NCBI GenBank assembly: GCA_017410245.1
Contig: JAFQRE010000017.1
Location: 131,296-195,295 of the forward strand
From: Bacteroidaceae bacterium
Lineage (GTDB): Bacteria; Bacteroidota; Bacteroidia; Bacteroidales; Barnesiellaceae_A
Reading direction: 5' to 3'
DNA: 64,000 nt
Each line of letters begins with the position of its first letter. Position 1 is the first letter of the stretch. The notes below the pieces were generated by a model. That model saw only the letters and a program-made list of their open reading frames with translations, had not been told where the DNA came from and ran no database searches. Position numbers and translations under genes: made by a program. Shown here in pieces: positions 26,319 through 33,799 of the stretch.

Positions 26319-27911
26319 TTATACGGTGGCGTTCGCGATGAAGTTTTGCGATTTTTTCAGTTCTTCTTCGTTCTTCACGCCGGCAACTTTGAGTTTGAAG
26401 TCAATCACATCGTTCTCGCGTGTGGCATTGACACTCAAGATACCTTCGTTGTCGATACTGAATGTTACTTGTATCTCGGTACCTTTGGGGTGATTACCGG
26501 TAATCTTCAACTCTTGTATCTCTTCGGTAGCCAAGTTACAGAAGCGGTCTTCTACGGTGCGATCTTTCTCCTCATCGGTGAAGTCGCTCTCATAGATGGG
26601 CAGTGTAACACCGGTTTGACCATCGCGAACTGTCTCGAATGTGCGAGTGCGAGATACAGGAAGTGTTGAGTTGGCAAAAATCATGTTACCTACTTGGTTG
26701 TCGATAAGTCCGAGTCCATAGGTCTTGCTGGTTACATTGACAATGCGAGTACGACCCGATGTGCCGAGAGGCATGGGACGAGGACCTTCGCCTTCGTCGG
26801 CTTTTTTGAGTGCTATATCGTATGCCTCGTTCATGGCGAAGATTGCAGCTCCCTTGGCAACACACTCATCGGGGTCGGTGATGTGTGTGGGAAGGCCAAA
26901 CTCTGCTTCTACGCGCTCTTTGATTTGAGGCATTTTACTGCTACCACCCACGAGAATAATCTCATCGATAGTATTATAGCCTTTTTCCTTGGCAATGTCA
27001 ATAATCTTGCGAGTGGCATCGATGGTCTCATTCAAGCGATCTTCGGTAATGGCATTGAATGTTTCGCGGGGAAGGTCGAAATTGACCGATTTGCCTTCGT
27101 AAGAGAAGTTGATTTTGGCTGTTTGACGAGCTGTAAGGTTTTTCTTCCAACCCTCGGCACTGAGCAACAAGTCATACTTGGCATTGGGCGAGAGTGTCTC
27201 AAAGTCGTAAGAAGTGCCGTTTTGTTGGTTGAAGGTGTTGAGTACATATTTAGCCAACTCGGTATCCCAATCGACACCACCCAAGTGGTGGTCTCCACCG
27301 GTGGCAATTACCTTAATGGCACCACCATTTACAACGATAATGGTAACATCGAATGTACCGCCACCCAAGTCGTAAACGAGAATTGTGCGACGCTCGTCAA
27401 CCTTCAAGCCGTATGAGATAGCCGCAGCTGTAGGCTCATTGATGATAGCCAATACGTTGAGGCCGGCACTGATACCTGCTTGTTTGGTTTGCAAACGCTC
27501 TTTGTTACCAAAGTATGCAGGGCAAGTGATAACAACATCTTTGATGGGCTCGGGGTTTTCGCCCATGTCGTTGGCATCTTTTACAAGTTTCTTAAGAATG
27601 AGTGCCGAAATCTCTACAGGGTCGCAGTGGAATGGAGTTGTATTCTTGGTCTTGTCGAAAGCCTCATCGTTACCAATCTGACGTTTGATGAACGATACAG
27701 TCTTTTCAGGCTCTATAGGCAACATGTTTTTAGCCTCTTTACCAACAATCATATTGCTTTCCGACTCGAAGTAAACTACCGATGGAGTGGTTGAGTCGCC
27801 TTCGAAGTTGCGTAGTACGACTGCTTGATCATATTTGTCAACTTGTGAAATACAACTGTATGTTGTTCCCAAGTCAATGCCGTAAACGGCTCTGCTTTTA
27901 TCGTCTGCCAT
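26319..27911 (-). CDS. Hsp70 chaperone without the C-terminal lid
   Basis: A 530-residue Hsp70. The nucleotide-binding domain is complete: GIDLGTTYSC (11-20), NEPTAAA (158-164), DLGGGTFD (181-188), VGGSSKMPQI (321-330). The beta substrate-binding domain spans about 395-512 (TLPVSRTRTFETVRDGQTGV, GNHPKGTEIQVTFSIDNEGILSVNA). The protein then ends within 20 residues, so the alpha-helical lid and tail of DnaK (about 100 residues more) are absent. The interdomain linker, VLLLDV in DnaK, is replaced by a run reading TRIVNVTSKTYGLGL. It follows its GrpE-like gene by 27 nt and is clearly not the housekeeping DnaK. It probably uses the encoded GrpE-like protein as exchange factor; substrate unknown. 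Confidence 0.92.
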   Translation of the reverse strand: MADDKSRAVYGIDLGTTYSCISQVDKYDQAVVLRNFEGDSTTPSVVYFESESNMIVGKEAKNMLPIEPEKTVSFIKRQIGNDEAFDKTKNTTPFHCDPVEISALILKKLVKDANDMGENPEPIKDVVITCPAYFGNKERLQTKQAGISAGLNVLAIINEPTAAAISYGLKVDERRTILVYDLGGGTFDVTIIVVNGGAIKVIATGGDHHLGGVDWDTELAKYVLNTFNQQNGTSYDFETLSPNAKYDLLLSAEGWKKNLTARQTAKINFSYEGKSVNFDLPRETFNAITEDRLNETIDATRKIIDIAKEKGYNTIDEIILVGGSSKMPQIKERVEAEFGLPTHITDPDECVAKGAAIFAMNEAYDIALKKADEGEGPRPMPLGTSGRTRIVNVTSKTYGLGLIDNQVGNMIFANSTLPVSRTRTFETVRDGQTGVTLPIYESDFTDEEKDRTVEDRFCNLATEEIQELKITGNHPKGTEIQVTFSIDNEGILSVNATRENDVIDFKLKVAGVKNEEELKKSQNFIANATV

Positions 27912-27938
27912 AGTTTTATATGTTTTTAATTGTTATTC

Positions 27939-28730
27939 TTATTCTGTTGGTTCTTCCCATTTGTAGCAAGCTACACGTGCCGGACGTATGATTTTTTGTG
28001 TGTCTACATCGCGGAATCCACCATAGTATGTTTTGGCTATACGGCGGTTTTGCTCGGGTGTAGTAGCGGGTATGACGTTGAAAGGTTTGTGTGCTTTGGG
28101 GTTAAATTCTTCATTCTCCTCGGGGGTGAAGTACTCTACACCGAAGTCGTTGTACACTTGGTTGCTCAGAGCATCTACCGCACTCTTAAATTCATTTAGC
28201 AAGTTTTTGTACAACTCAGTCATATCGGTGGCTGTGTTGTCGAGTTGGTCGAAGTGTGAGTATGTGTCGAAGAAGCGACGGTGCAGGTCGAGAAGGGCTA
28301 CCAAGTAGGGTTGCGTTACCTTGGCAAAGAAGTCTCCTTTGTAGCGTTCCAATTCTTTGTGCATAGCACGCATATTCTCGTCTTGTATGTCACGATGGCC
28401 TATCAAGGTTTTTAGTTCATCTTGTTGCGCTTTCAGTTCGCCTATTGATGCAGTCAATGCTTCTAACGCCTTCGTGTAGTCAATAGACTGTGCATCGGGG
28501 ACAATTGAGGGCTTAGGCTCCTGCTCGCATTCGCATTGGGGTGTAGGTGTTTCTTGGGATTGCTCACCTTGTGACTGAGCCTCCAATTGTGCAATGCGCT
28601 CTTTCAAGCGTACTATCTCTTGGTCTCGTTGAGCAATCTCTTGTTTCTGTTGTTCATAGTCGGCCTTGATTATTTCAAGAGCTTGTTCAATGCTCTTTCG
28701 GTCGCTCTCTTGATTGCTAAAAATACTCAT
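27939..28730 (-). CDS. GrpE-like nucleotide exchange factor with a long coiled-coil extension
   Basis: A 263-residue protein (GrpE is usually about 190). It opens with a coiled coil (about residues 8-55), an acidic Pro/Cys-containing linker (ETPTPQCECEQEPKP), a second coiled coil (about 78-130), a four-helix-bundle-like middle, and a recognisable GrpE beta wing: FNPKAHKPFNVIPATTPEQN, then IRPARVACYK, where GrpE has DPxxHEAV and RPAxVxV. It should dimerise and release ADP from the adjacent Hsp70. The ATG at 28730 is chosen; an ATG 27 nt upstream is the alternative. A full-consensus promoter stands upstream. Confidence 0.85.
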   Translation of the reverse strand: MSIFSNQESDRKSIEQALEIIKADYEQQKQEIAQRDQEIVRLKERIAQLEAQSQGEQSQETPTPQCECEQEPKPSIVPDAQSIDYTKALEALTASIGELKAQQDELKTLIGHRDIQDENMRAMHKELERYKGDFFAKVTQPYLVALLDLHRRFFDTYSHFDQLDNTATDMTELYKNLLNEFKSAVDALSNQVYNDFGVEYFTPEENEEFNPKAHKPFNVIPATTPEQNRRIAKTYYGGFRDVDTQKIIRPARVACYKWEEPTE

Positions 28731-28814
28731 GATATATTCTATTATTGGTGATTTCATTGTTCGGAACTACTTGTTTCTGCTTGAATATCGAGTGTATAAA
28801 TACTCATGCTATTA

Positions 28815-28845
28815 CAAAGGTACTAATAATTATTAGATAACCAAA
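28815..28845 (-). promoter_or_regulatory. promoter of the GrpE-like/Hsp70/FKBP operon
   Basis: Minus-strand TTTG (28842-28845), 19-nt spacer, TACCTTTG (28815-28822): a full match to the vegetative Bacteroides promoter. Transcription would start near 28808. Nothing resembling a CIRCE or other heat-shock operator is seen. Confidence 0.75.
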
Positions 28846-28925
28846 GGAATGTTCAAATTTTTTATGCATTCACTCTATCGCACTCAATGTTGCAAAGTCT
28901 ATTGCATCTTTGCAATAAAAAAGAT

Positions 28926-29162
28926 ATGATGAAGGTAGATAAAATGACAATACAACTATGGGTTGCATGCATAATGTGTATGGCCGGATTGGTTTTGATA
29001 TTTTCGGGGTTCTGGGTAGCTCCAGAAGGGGAGATACACCAGAGCGTGTTGGTCGCTTTTGGCGAGGTGGCAACTTTTGCCGGTGCTTTGTTTGGGGTTG
29101 ATTACAGTTATCGCATGCGTGGTAGAGGTGCGAATGATGATAAACAGGGAGGCGTGTCATGA
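28926..29162 (+). CDS. phage-type holin
   Basis: A 78-residue protein with two membrane segments (about residues 9-29 and 42-61) joined by a short loop APEGEIHQSVLVAFGEVATF and a basic/polar tail (YSYRMRGRGANDDKQ). The GEIHxSVLVAFGE loop is what I recall from holins of Bacteroides phages. It would form the inner-membrane lesion that releases the endolysin. The ATG at 28926 or 28929 is the likely start. Its last 4 nt overlap the M15 peptidase start, as in compact phage lysis cassettes. It is divergent from the chaperone operon. Confidence 0.7.
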   Translation: MMKVDKMTIQLWVACIMCMAGLVLIFSGFWVAPEGEIHQSVLVAFGEVATFAGALFGVDYSYRMRGRGANDDKQGGVS

Positions 29163-29566
29163 AGTATTTTGTATTGGCCGAACTGACAGATAGCGCCGTA
29201 GCTCGTCGGCTGCATATCGATAATACTCCTACACCCCAAGTGACAGAAAACCTGATAGCTTTGGTTGAGAATATTCTTGACCCGGCTCGCGAACTGATGG
29301 GTTGCCCGGTGCGTGTTAATAGCGGGTATAGGTGTGAGTTGCTCAATAGGTGTGTAGGTGGTGTGCCCGATAGTCAGCATCTGCAAGGACAAGCTGCCGA
29401 TGTGACAACAACCTCGTTGAGTGAAAATAAAAGGTTATTTGAGGTGTTGCTTTCGCTCCCATTTGACCAGTTGATATGGGAACGTGGCAATGAGCATGGG
29501 CCGGCTTGGATACATGTGAGTTTTTGTAAAGATGGTGATAACAGGAAGGAGGTGCTGAGATTATGA
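29159..29566 (+). CDS. M15-family peptidase (endolysin type)
   Basis: A 135-residue zinc peptidase cleaving peptidoglycan peptide bonds. Ligands and catalytic residues are visible: SQHLQGQAADV (His74, Asp81), Glu108 in DQLIWE, and His119 in AWIHVSF. The N-terminal part contains LMGCPVRVNSGYRCELLNR, typical of the small D-Ala-D-Ala carboxypeptidase-like phage enzymes. There is no signal peptide, which fits an enzyme released through the upstream holin. It overlaps both neighbours by 4 nt. Confidence 0.88.
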   Translation: MKYFVLAELTDSAVARRLHIDNTPTPQVTENLIALVENILDPARELMGCPVRVNSGYRCELLNRCVGGVPDSQHLQGQAADVTTTSLSENKRLFEVLLSLPFDQLIWERGNEHGPAWIHVSFCKDGDNRKEVLRL

Positions 29567-30006
29567 GACGAATTGTTTGGGTGCCGGTTGTATGTGCTGT
29601 AGCGATTGCGTTGTCTTGCACCAAAACGGTATATGTGCCTATACAACAGCATCGTAGTTGTGTAGCTCAGTTGCGCGATACGATGGTTGCAATTGTTGCC
29701 GATGGCGAGCAGTATGACAATAAAACAATCGATACTATTAGTTGTATTTATGGTAATAGAGCAATGAGTTGTGCCACTGTGTCGCAAGGCGTTTTGTCGC
29801 ATTCGCTCACAATATATCCACAACGCGATACCATAGACATGCAACTGCGCGATACCTATATTATCGACTCGGTGCCCTACATAGTTGCACCACCCGATAA
29901 TGAAGGACGGTCGAAGCCGCATTTTTCATACTGGCCTATAGTTGCATGGTCGCTACTTGTCATGGTATTGTGTATTGTAGTGTTGCTACGCAGTGTGAGA
30001 AATTGA
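29563..30006 (+). CDS. spanin-like lipoprotein with C-terminal membrane anchor
   Basis: A 147-residue protein with a lipobox-like signal (MRRIVWVPVVCAVAIALSC, Cys at about 19), a beta-rich, Thr/Asp-containing middle (SHSLTIYPQRDTIDMQLRDTYIIDSVPYIV) and a C-terminal membrane segment (about 124-143, IVAWSLLVMVLCIVVLL). A lipidated N-terminus combined with an inner-membrane C-terminus is the layout of a unimolecular spanin, and the gene is coupled to holin and endolysin; this is inference from layout, not sequence similarity. It may equally be a lysis-cassette accessory of unknown function. Confidence 0.6.
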   Translation: MRRIVWVPVVCAVAIALSCTKTVYVPIQQHRSCVAQLRDTMVAIVADGEQYDNKTIDTISCIYGNRAMSCATVSQGVLSHSLTIYPQRDTIDMQLRDTYIIDSVPYIVAPPDNEGRSKPHFSYWPIVAWSLLVMVLCIVVLLRSVRN

Positions 30007-30110
30007 AAAATATTAAGATTTATTTCATGGGTTTGGCTCTTTTTTAGATGATATTGGCCTCCTTGACAAAAAAAAGCGGTGCGAAATTTCGTATATCGAA
30101 AGAAAACAAT

Positions 30111-30118
30111 TAATTTTG
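30111..30118 (+). promoter_or_regulatory. -7 box of the TPR protein gene
   Basis: TAATTTTG with TTTC (30087-30090) 20 nt upstream. The leader to the ATG at 30176 is about 50 nt and A-rich. No phage gene is seen in the gap 30007-30175. Confidence 0.5.
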
Positions 30119-30175
30119 TCGGTCGAATTGAAAAATGCACATTAAAAGCAAAGAATAAAAAAATTATACAAGAAT

Positions 30176-30835
30176 ATGGCAGAAAAAAAACAAGACGAAA
30201 TGGTAAATGAAGTAGTTTCGTCGTCAGAGAAATTCTTAGTGAAAAATCAAAAGACAATTATCAGTGTCTTAGTAGCAGTTATCGCTTTTATTGCGATTGT
30301 ATTGTCAGTAAAACAATTCTACTTTGAGCCTCGTGAAGCAAAGGCTCACGAAGCAATGTTCCAATCGGTATTGGCATTTGAGAAAGACTCGATGGATCTT
30401 GCATTGAATGGCAACGATGAGTTTGATGGTTTGCTCGCAGTTATTGACAACTATGGCTCAACTGAAGCAGGTAATCTTGCTTGTGCATATGCAGGTTTGG
30501 CTTACTATGAAAAAGGCGAGTATGAGAATGCCAAGAACTACTTGAGCAAGTTTAGCGCCAATGATGTATTGTTGGCACCTGCTGTAACAGCTGCTATCGG
30601 TAATGCTCTTGTTAATATGGACAATGCTACTGAGGCTGTAAAATACTTTGAAAAAGCTGCTAAAGAGGCTGCTAACGAAGTTTTCTCTCCCCTCTATCTC
30701 ATCAAGGCTGCCAACGTTTATGAGAAACTTGGCGATAAAGCTGCAGCTTTGAGAGTGTATGAGCAAATCAAAAAAGAGTATCCTGCATCTCAACAAGCAT
30801 CTACAATCGATGCTTATATTGAGCGTGTAAAATAA
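30176..30835 (+). CDS. YfgM-like membrane-anchored TPR protein
   Basis: A 219-residue protein: charged cytoplasmic start (MAEKKQDEMVNEVVSSSEKF), one membrane segment at about 26-46, and TPR helices beyond (GNLACAYAGLAYYEKGEYENAKNYL, AIGNALVNMDNATEAVKYFEKAA, LYLIKAANVYEKLGDKAAALRVYEQIKKEYP). This matches YfgM-type proteins, which associate with SecYEG and periplasmic chaperones in E. coli. The role in this organism is inferred. The gene precedes ribH, an order I recall in other Bacteroidales, but a terminator-like hairpin separates them. Confidence 0.8.
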   Translation: MAEKKQDEMVNEVVSSSEKFLVKNQKTIISVLVAVIAFIAIVLSVKQFYFEPREAKAHEAMFQSVLAFEKDSMDLALNGNDEFDGLLAVIDNYGSTEAGNLACAYAGLAYYEKGEYENAKNYLSKFSANDVLLAPAVTAAIGNALVNMDNATEAVKYFEKAAKEAANEVFSPLYLIKAANVYEKLGDKAAALRVYEQIKKEYPASQQASTIDAYIERVK

Positions 30836-30857
30836 TAGAATGATAAAATCATTATGT

Positions 30858-30898
30858 GGGGCTGTGCTATCTTCTTGTAAGATCTCAGCCCCCTTTTT
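30858..30898 (+). terminator. terminator between the TPR gene and ribH
   Basis: Stem GGGGCTG/CAGCCCC (30858-30864 with 30886-30892), inner ATCTT/AAGAT stem, then CTTTTTAT. It ends 22 nt before the ribH start. Confidence 0.7.
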
Positions 30899-30919
30899 AT
30901 AACTTGTAACTTGTAATTT

Positions 30920-31447
30920 ATGGCTGTTGTAGCAGAAAACACACAGGTGTTTATGATGGGAGTGCCCTCAATGGAGCATTGTGGTAAACTCAAGATAGGT
31001 ATCGTCGCTGCCGAGTGGAACGATAATGTTATTGCTCCGTTGTTGCAAGGAGCTGTCGATACACTTGCCGAGCGAGGCGTGAAGGCCGAGAATATATATG
31101 TGTCGCGTGTGCCGGGCACTGTCGAGCTCACTTATGGTGCGCGTCGTATGATGGAGGCATTGCACCCCGATGCTGTTATTGTGTTGGGTTGTGTAGTGCG
31201 TGGCGATACGCCTCACTTCGACTACGTGTGCGATAGTGTGACACATGGTGTCACCGAGCTCAACCTTATGTGCAACTCGCGCATACCGGTTATATTTGGT
31301 GTTATCACTACCAATACGATGGAGCAAGCTCTCGAGCGTGCTGGAGGTAAAGTGGGCAATAAAGGCAGTGAGTGTGCTGCAACTGCACTCAAAATGACTG
31401 CTATGAATGCTATGACTCTGGCTGGAGTTGTTAAAAACATAAAGTGA
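30920..31447 (+). CDS. ribH: 6,7-dimethyl-8-ribityllumazine synthase
   Basis: A 175-residue lumazine synthase, the penultimate step of riboflavin synthesis, forming cytosolic pentamers or icosahedral shells. Motifs: [47 protein letters not shown] (with the catalytic-site histidine), [22 protein letters not shown] and [14 protein letters not shown]. An extension of about 22 residues precedes the core. It lies behind the TPR gene and a terminator, so it may depend on readthrough or an internal promoter. No FMN riboswitch is seen upstream. Confidence 0.95.
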   Translation: MAVVAENTQVFMMGVPSMEHCGKLKIGIVAAEWNDNVIAPLLQGAVDTLAERGVKAENIYVSRVPGTVELTYGARRMMEALHPDAVIVLGCVVRGDTPHFDYVCDSVTHGVTELNLMCNSRIPVIFGVITTNTMEQALERAGGKVGNKGSECAATALKMTAMNAMTLAGVVKNIK

Positions 31448-31549
31448 TAAAGACTTTATTTATAGTCGTTTACTGATGATGTGAAATAAAAATATCGATA
31501 AACGGTAAAAAAAGTGATTGCAAAGTTGCATGTTTAATATTTTTATTTG

Positions 31550-31557
31550 TATCTTTG
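31550..31557 (+). promoter_or_regulatory. -7 box of tRNA-Tyr
   Basis: TATCTTTG, 12 nt before the mature 5' end; TTG at 31526-31528 lies 21 nt upstream. Confidence 0.6.
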
Positions 31558-31569
31558 CAATCGCAAAAA

Positions 31570-31652
31570 GGGCGAATACCAGAGTGGCCAAATGGGGCAG
31601 ACTGTAAATCTGCTGGTTTTTACCTTCGGTGGTTCGAATCCATCTTCGCCCA
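31570..31652 (+). tRNA. tRNA-Tyr (GTA)
   Basis: An 83-nt class II tRNA. The acceptor stem GGGCGAA pairs with TTCGCCC, the anticodon stem-loop is GCAGA-CTGTAAA-TCTGC with anticodon GTA, a long variable arm follows, and the T arm is GGTGG-TTCGAAT-CCATC. The discriminator is A. The 3' CCA is not encoded (ACAAAG follows), so it must be added enzymatically. Confidence 0.96.
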
Positions 31653-31659
31653 CAAAGAG

Positions 31660-31686
31660 AGCTGTCACAACCGACAGCTTTTTTTG
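31660..31686 (+). terminator. terminator of tRNA-Tyr
   Basis: AGCTGTC/GACAGCT (31660-31666 with 31673-31679), 6-nt loop, then seven T. Confidence 0.85.
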
Positions 31687-31755
31687 TATAGTTACTATAC
31701 ATAGGCATTGCATGGCGCAGGCCTTGAGTGATATTGGTTAATAATAAAGTGAGTG

Positions 31756-32502
31756 ATGGATATATTAGAGATGATGCGCAATAGACGCACAATAAGAAAG
31801 TATGCCCAGCGTGATGTAAGTGACAAGTTGCTACAACAACTTCTTGAGGTTGCGTTTCGTGCTCCCACTACTGGTGGCATGCAGTTGTATAGTGTGGTAG
31901 TGACTCGTAGTGATGAAATGAAACGTCGTCTTGCCCCTACGCACTTCAATCAGCCTACAGTAACAACAGCCCCTATAGTACTTACCATTTGTGCCGATTA
32001 TAATCGCTTCGTTAAGTGGTGTGAACTGAGCAATGCACAGCCCGGATATGATAATTATGCCTCTTTTACCACTGCCATGATAGATGCCTTGTTGGTGGCA
32101 CAACAATTCAATACCGCAGCCGAAGCTGCCGGCTTGGGCTGTTGCTATCTGGGTACTACAACCTACAATGCGCCTCAAATAGCCGAGATACTCAATCTGC
32201 CCCGTAGGGTAGTTCCTATCACAACATTGACAGTAGGATACCCCGATGGTATGCCCGAGCAAGTTGAGCGACTGCCACTTGAGGCTTGTGTGCACTATGA
32301 GCAATACAAAGACTATACAGCTGATGACATAGCTCGCCTATATGCCGAGAAAGAGCAACTGCCTGCCAATCGTCGTTTTGTAGAGGAGAACGGCAAGCAG
32401 ACCTTGGCACAAGTCTTTACCGATGTGCGCTATACCAAGAAAGACAATGAATACTTCTCGCGTATATGGCGCGACTTTATTGCCACACAAGGCTTTGAGT
32501 AA
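31756..32502 (+). CDS. nitroreductase-family FMN oxidoreductase
   Basis: A 248-residue protein of the NfsA/FRase-type nitroreductases: MRNRRTIRKYAQRDV holds the FMN-phosphate-binding Arg cluster, FRAPTTGGMQLYSVVV contacts the flavin, and AAEAAGLGCCYLGTT and TTLTVGYPDGMPEQVERLPLEACVHYEQYK fit the C-terminal part that wraps over the dimer. Such enzymes reduce nitroaromatics, quinones or flavins with NAD(P)H; the natural substrate here is unknown. The ATG at 31756 is chosen over a GTG 3 nt before. It stands alone, downstream of tRNA-Tyr. Confidence 0.88.
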   Translation: MDILEMMRNRRTIRKYAQRDVSDKLLQQLLEVAFRAPTTGGMQLYSVVVTRSDEMKRRLAPTHFNQPTVTTAPIVLTICADYNRFVKWCELSNAQPGYDNYASFTTAMIDALLVAQQFNTAAEAAGLGCCYLGTTTYNAPQIAEILNLPRRVVPITTLTVGYPDGMPEQVERLPLEACVHYEQYKDYTADDIARLYAEKEQLPANRRFVEENGKQTLAQVFTDVRYTKKDNEYFSRIWRDFIATQGFE

Positions 32503-32525
32503 TATTAATTCTTATTATAATCATA

Positions 32526-32556
32526 AAAAACGACCGCTTTAATAGCGGCCGTTTTT
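32526..32556. terminator. bidirectional terminator (nitroreductase / Mrp ATPase)
   Basis: Stem 32526-32538 with 32544-32556 (12 of 13 pairs), five A before and five T after, between two convergent genes. Confidence 0.8.
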
Positions 32557-32582
32557 GTATTCTATGCGATTGTATTATAAGA

Positions 32583-33689
32583 TTAGTGGTTAAGCTCTAC
32601 TTTCTGTGTAGCGGGTTGATTTGCGTTACGTTGGGCTACCGCATCTATTACCTCCGAAGCAAGCAGACGGAAAGCTACGCCCGAAGCTGTGTCGTCGAGT
32701 GCTACCGGGTGTCCGGCATCGCCACCATCGCAAATACTTTGTACCAAAGGTATCTGTCCAAGGAGTTTCACACCCATCTCCTCGGCCAGGCGTTTACCAC
32801 CTTCTCGACCGAAGATGTAGTAACGATTGTTGGGTAACTCGGCCGGTGTAAACCAACTCATATTCTCAACAAGACCCAATATGGGGACATTTACTTTGTC
32901 ACCCATAAACATGCTTATGCCTTTGCGGGCATCGGCAAGCGCCACCTCTTGTGGTGTAGTAACAACAATAGCACCGGTGATGCCAAGTGTTTGTACAAGC
33001 GTGAGGTGTATGTCGCTTGTGCCGGGAGGAAGGTCGAGTACAAAGAAGTCGAGCTCGTCCCAGGCTGCATCGGTGATAAGTTGCTTCAACGCATTGCTGG
33101 CCATACCGCCACGCCATAGTACAGCGTCTTCTTTATTGACAAAGAAACCTATCGACAGTATTTTTACGCCATATTTCTCGATGGGTATGATGTAGCTGTG
33201 GCCGTTTCGCTCCTCGGCATATACCTTCTCGTCCTCTATATCGAACATCTTAGGAGCCGATGGACCAAAGATATCGGCATCGAGCAATCCTACTTTGTAG
33301 CCCGACATGGCAAGTGCTACGGCGAGGTTAGATGCTACGGTCGATTTTCCTACACCTCCTTTGCCCGACGATACGGCTATAATATTCTTGACACCGGGTA
33401 GCGGATTTTCGCGGGTGGGACGTGCAGCTACGCGATACTTCACTGAAATATTGCCTTGTATCTCTATGTCGGGAGCTGCAAATGTGAGTATGGCAGCCTC
33501 GGCAGCTTTCACAACCGAACGGATAAAAGGGTCGTTCTCTTTCTCAAAGATAATAGAAAACGATACCTTGCGTCCATCAATGCGAATGTCGTCCTCTATC
33601 ATGTTGTTCTCAACAAGGCTTTTGCCATTGCCTGGATAACGTACCTGAGCCAAAGCATCAAGTATAAGCTGGGGGTATAATGCATTCAT
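32583..33689 (-). CDS. Mrp/NBP35-family P-loop ATPase (iron-sulfur carrier type), lacking the CxxC motif
   Basis: A 368-residue protein: N-terminal MIP18/DUF59-like domain (about 1-90), then an ATPase domain with deviant Walker A SSGKGGVGKST (109-117), KVGLLDADIFGPSAP, DFFVLDLPPGTSDIHL and VTTPQEVALADARKG. ApbC/Mrp proteins transfer Fe-S clusters. In most of them NMSxF is followed by a CPHC-type cysteine pair; here the segment reads NMSWFTPAELPNNRYYIFG with no cysteine. The cluster-bridging motif is therefore missing, which I recall in other Bacteroidota Mrp proteins. Transcribed alone from one or both promoters in the tandem repeat upstream. Confidence 0.92.
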   Translation of the reverse strand: MNALYPQLILDALAQVRYPGNGKSLVENNMIEDDIRIDGRKVSFSIIFEKENDPFIRSVVKAAEAAILTFAAPDIEIQGNISVKYRVAARPTRENPLPGVKNIIAVSSGKGGVGKSTVASNLAVALAMSGYKVGLLDADIFGPSAPKMFDIEDEKVYAEERNGHSYIIPIEKYGVKILSIGFFVNKEDAVLWRGGMASNALKQLITDAAWDELDFFVLDLPPGTSDIHLTLVQTLGITGAIVVTTPQEVALADARKGISMFMGDKVNVPILGLVENMSWFTPAELPNNRYYIFGREGGKRLAEEMGVKLLGQIPLVQSICDGGDAGHPVALDDTASGVAFRLLASEVIDAVAQRNANQPATQKVELNH

Positions 33690-33715
33690 ATCTTTTATCT
33701 ATAAATAATATATGT

Positions 33716-33778
33716 GCAAAGATACGATGAAACGAGCGAGAAATATGAAGTTTACTTCAATATTTATCACTGCGAGTG
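33716..33778 (-). repeat. 63-bp promoter-carrying repeat, copy A
   Basis: Matches copy B (33800-33862) at 58 of 63 positions without gaps. It contains CAAAGATA at 33717-33724, TATCTTTG on the minus strand, a perfect -7 box for the Mrp gene, and an inverted repeat centred on GTTTAC (AAATATGAAG ... CTTCAATATTT). Confidence 0.8.
33717..33724 (-). promoter_or_regulatory. -7 box of the Mrp gene (proximal)
   Basis: Minus-strand TATCTTTG, 28 nt before the ATG. A second identical box lies at 33801-33808 in the other repeat copy. Confidence 0.6.
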
Positions 33779-33799
33779 AAAGTATCTTCGCAGATGTCT

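Noticed and set aside
28926-30006. Intact prophage
   Set aside because: Only lysis genes are present; flanks are chromosomal housekeeping genes on both sides.
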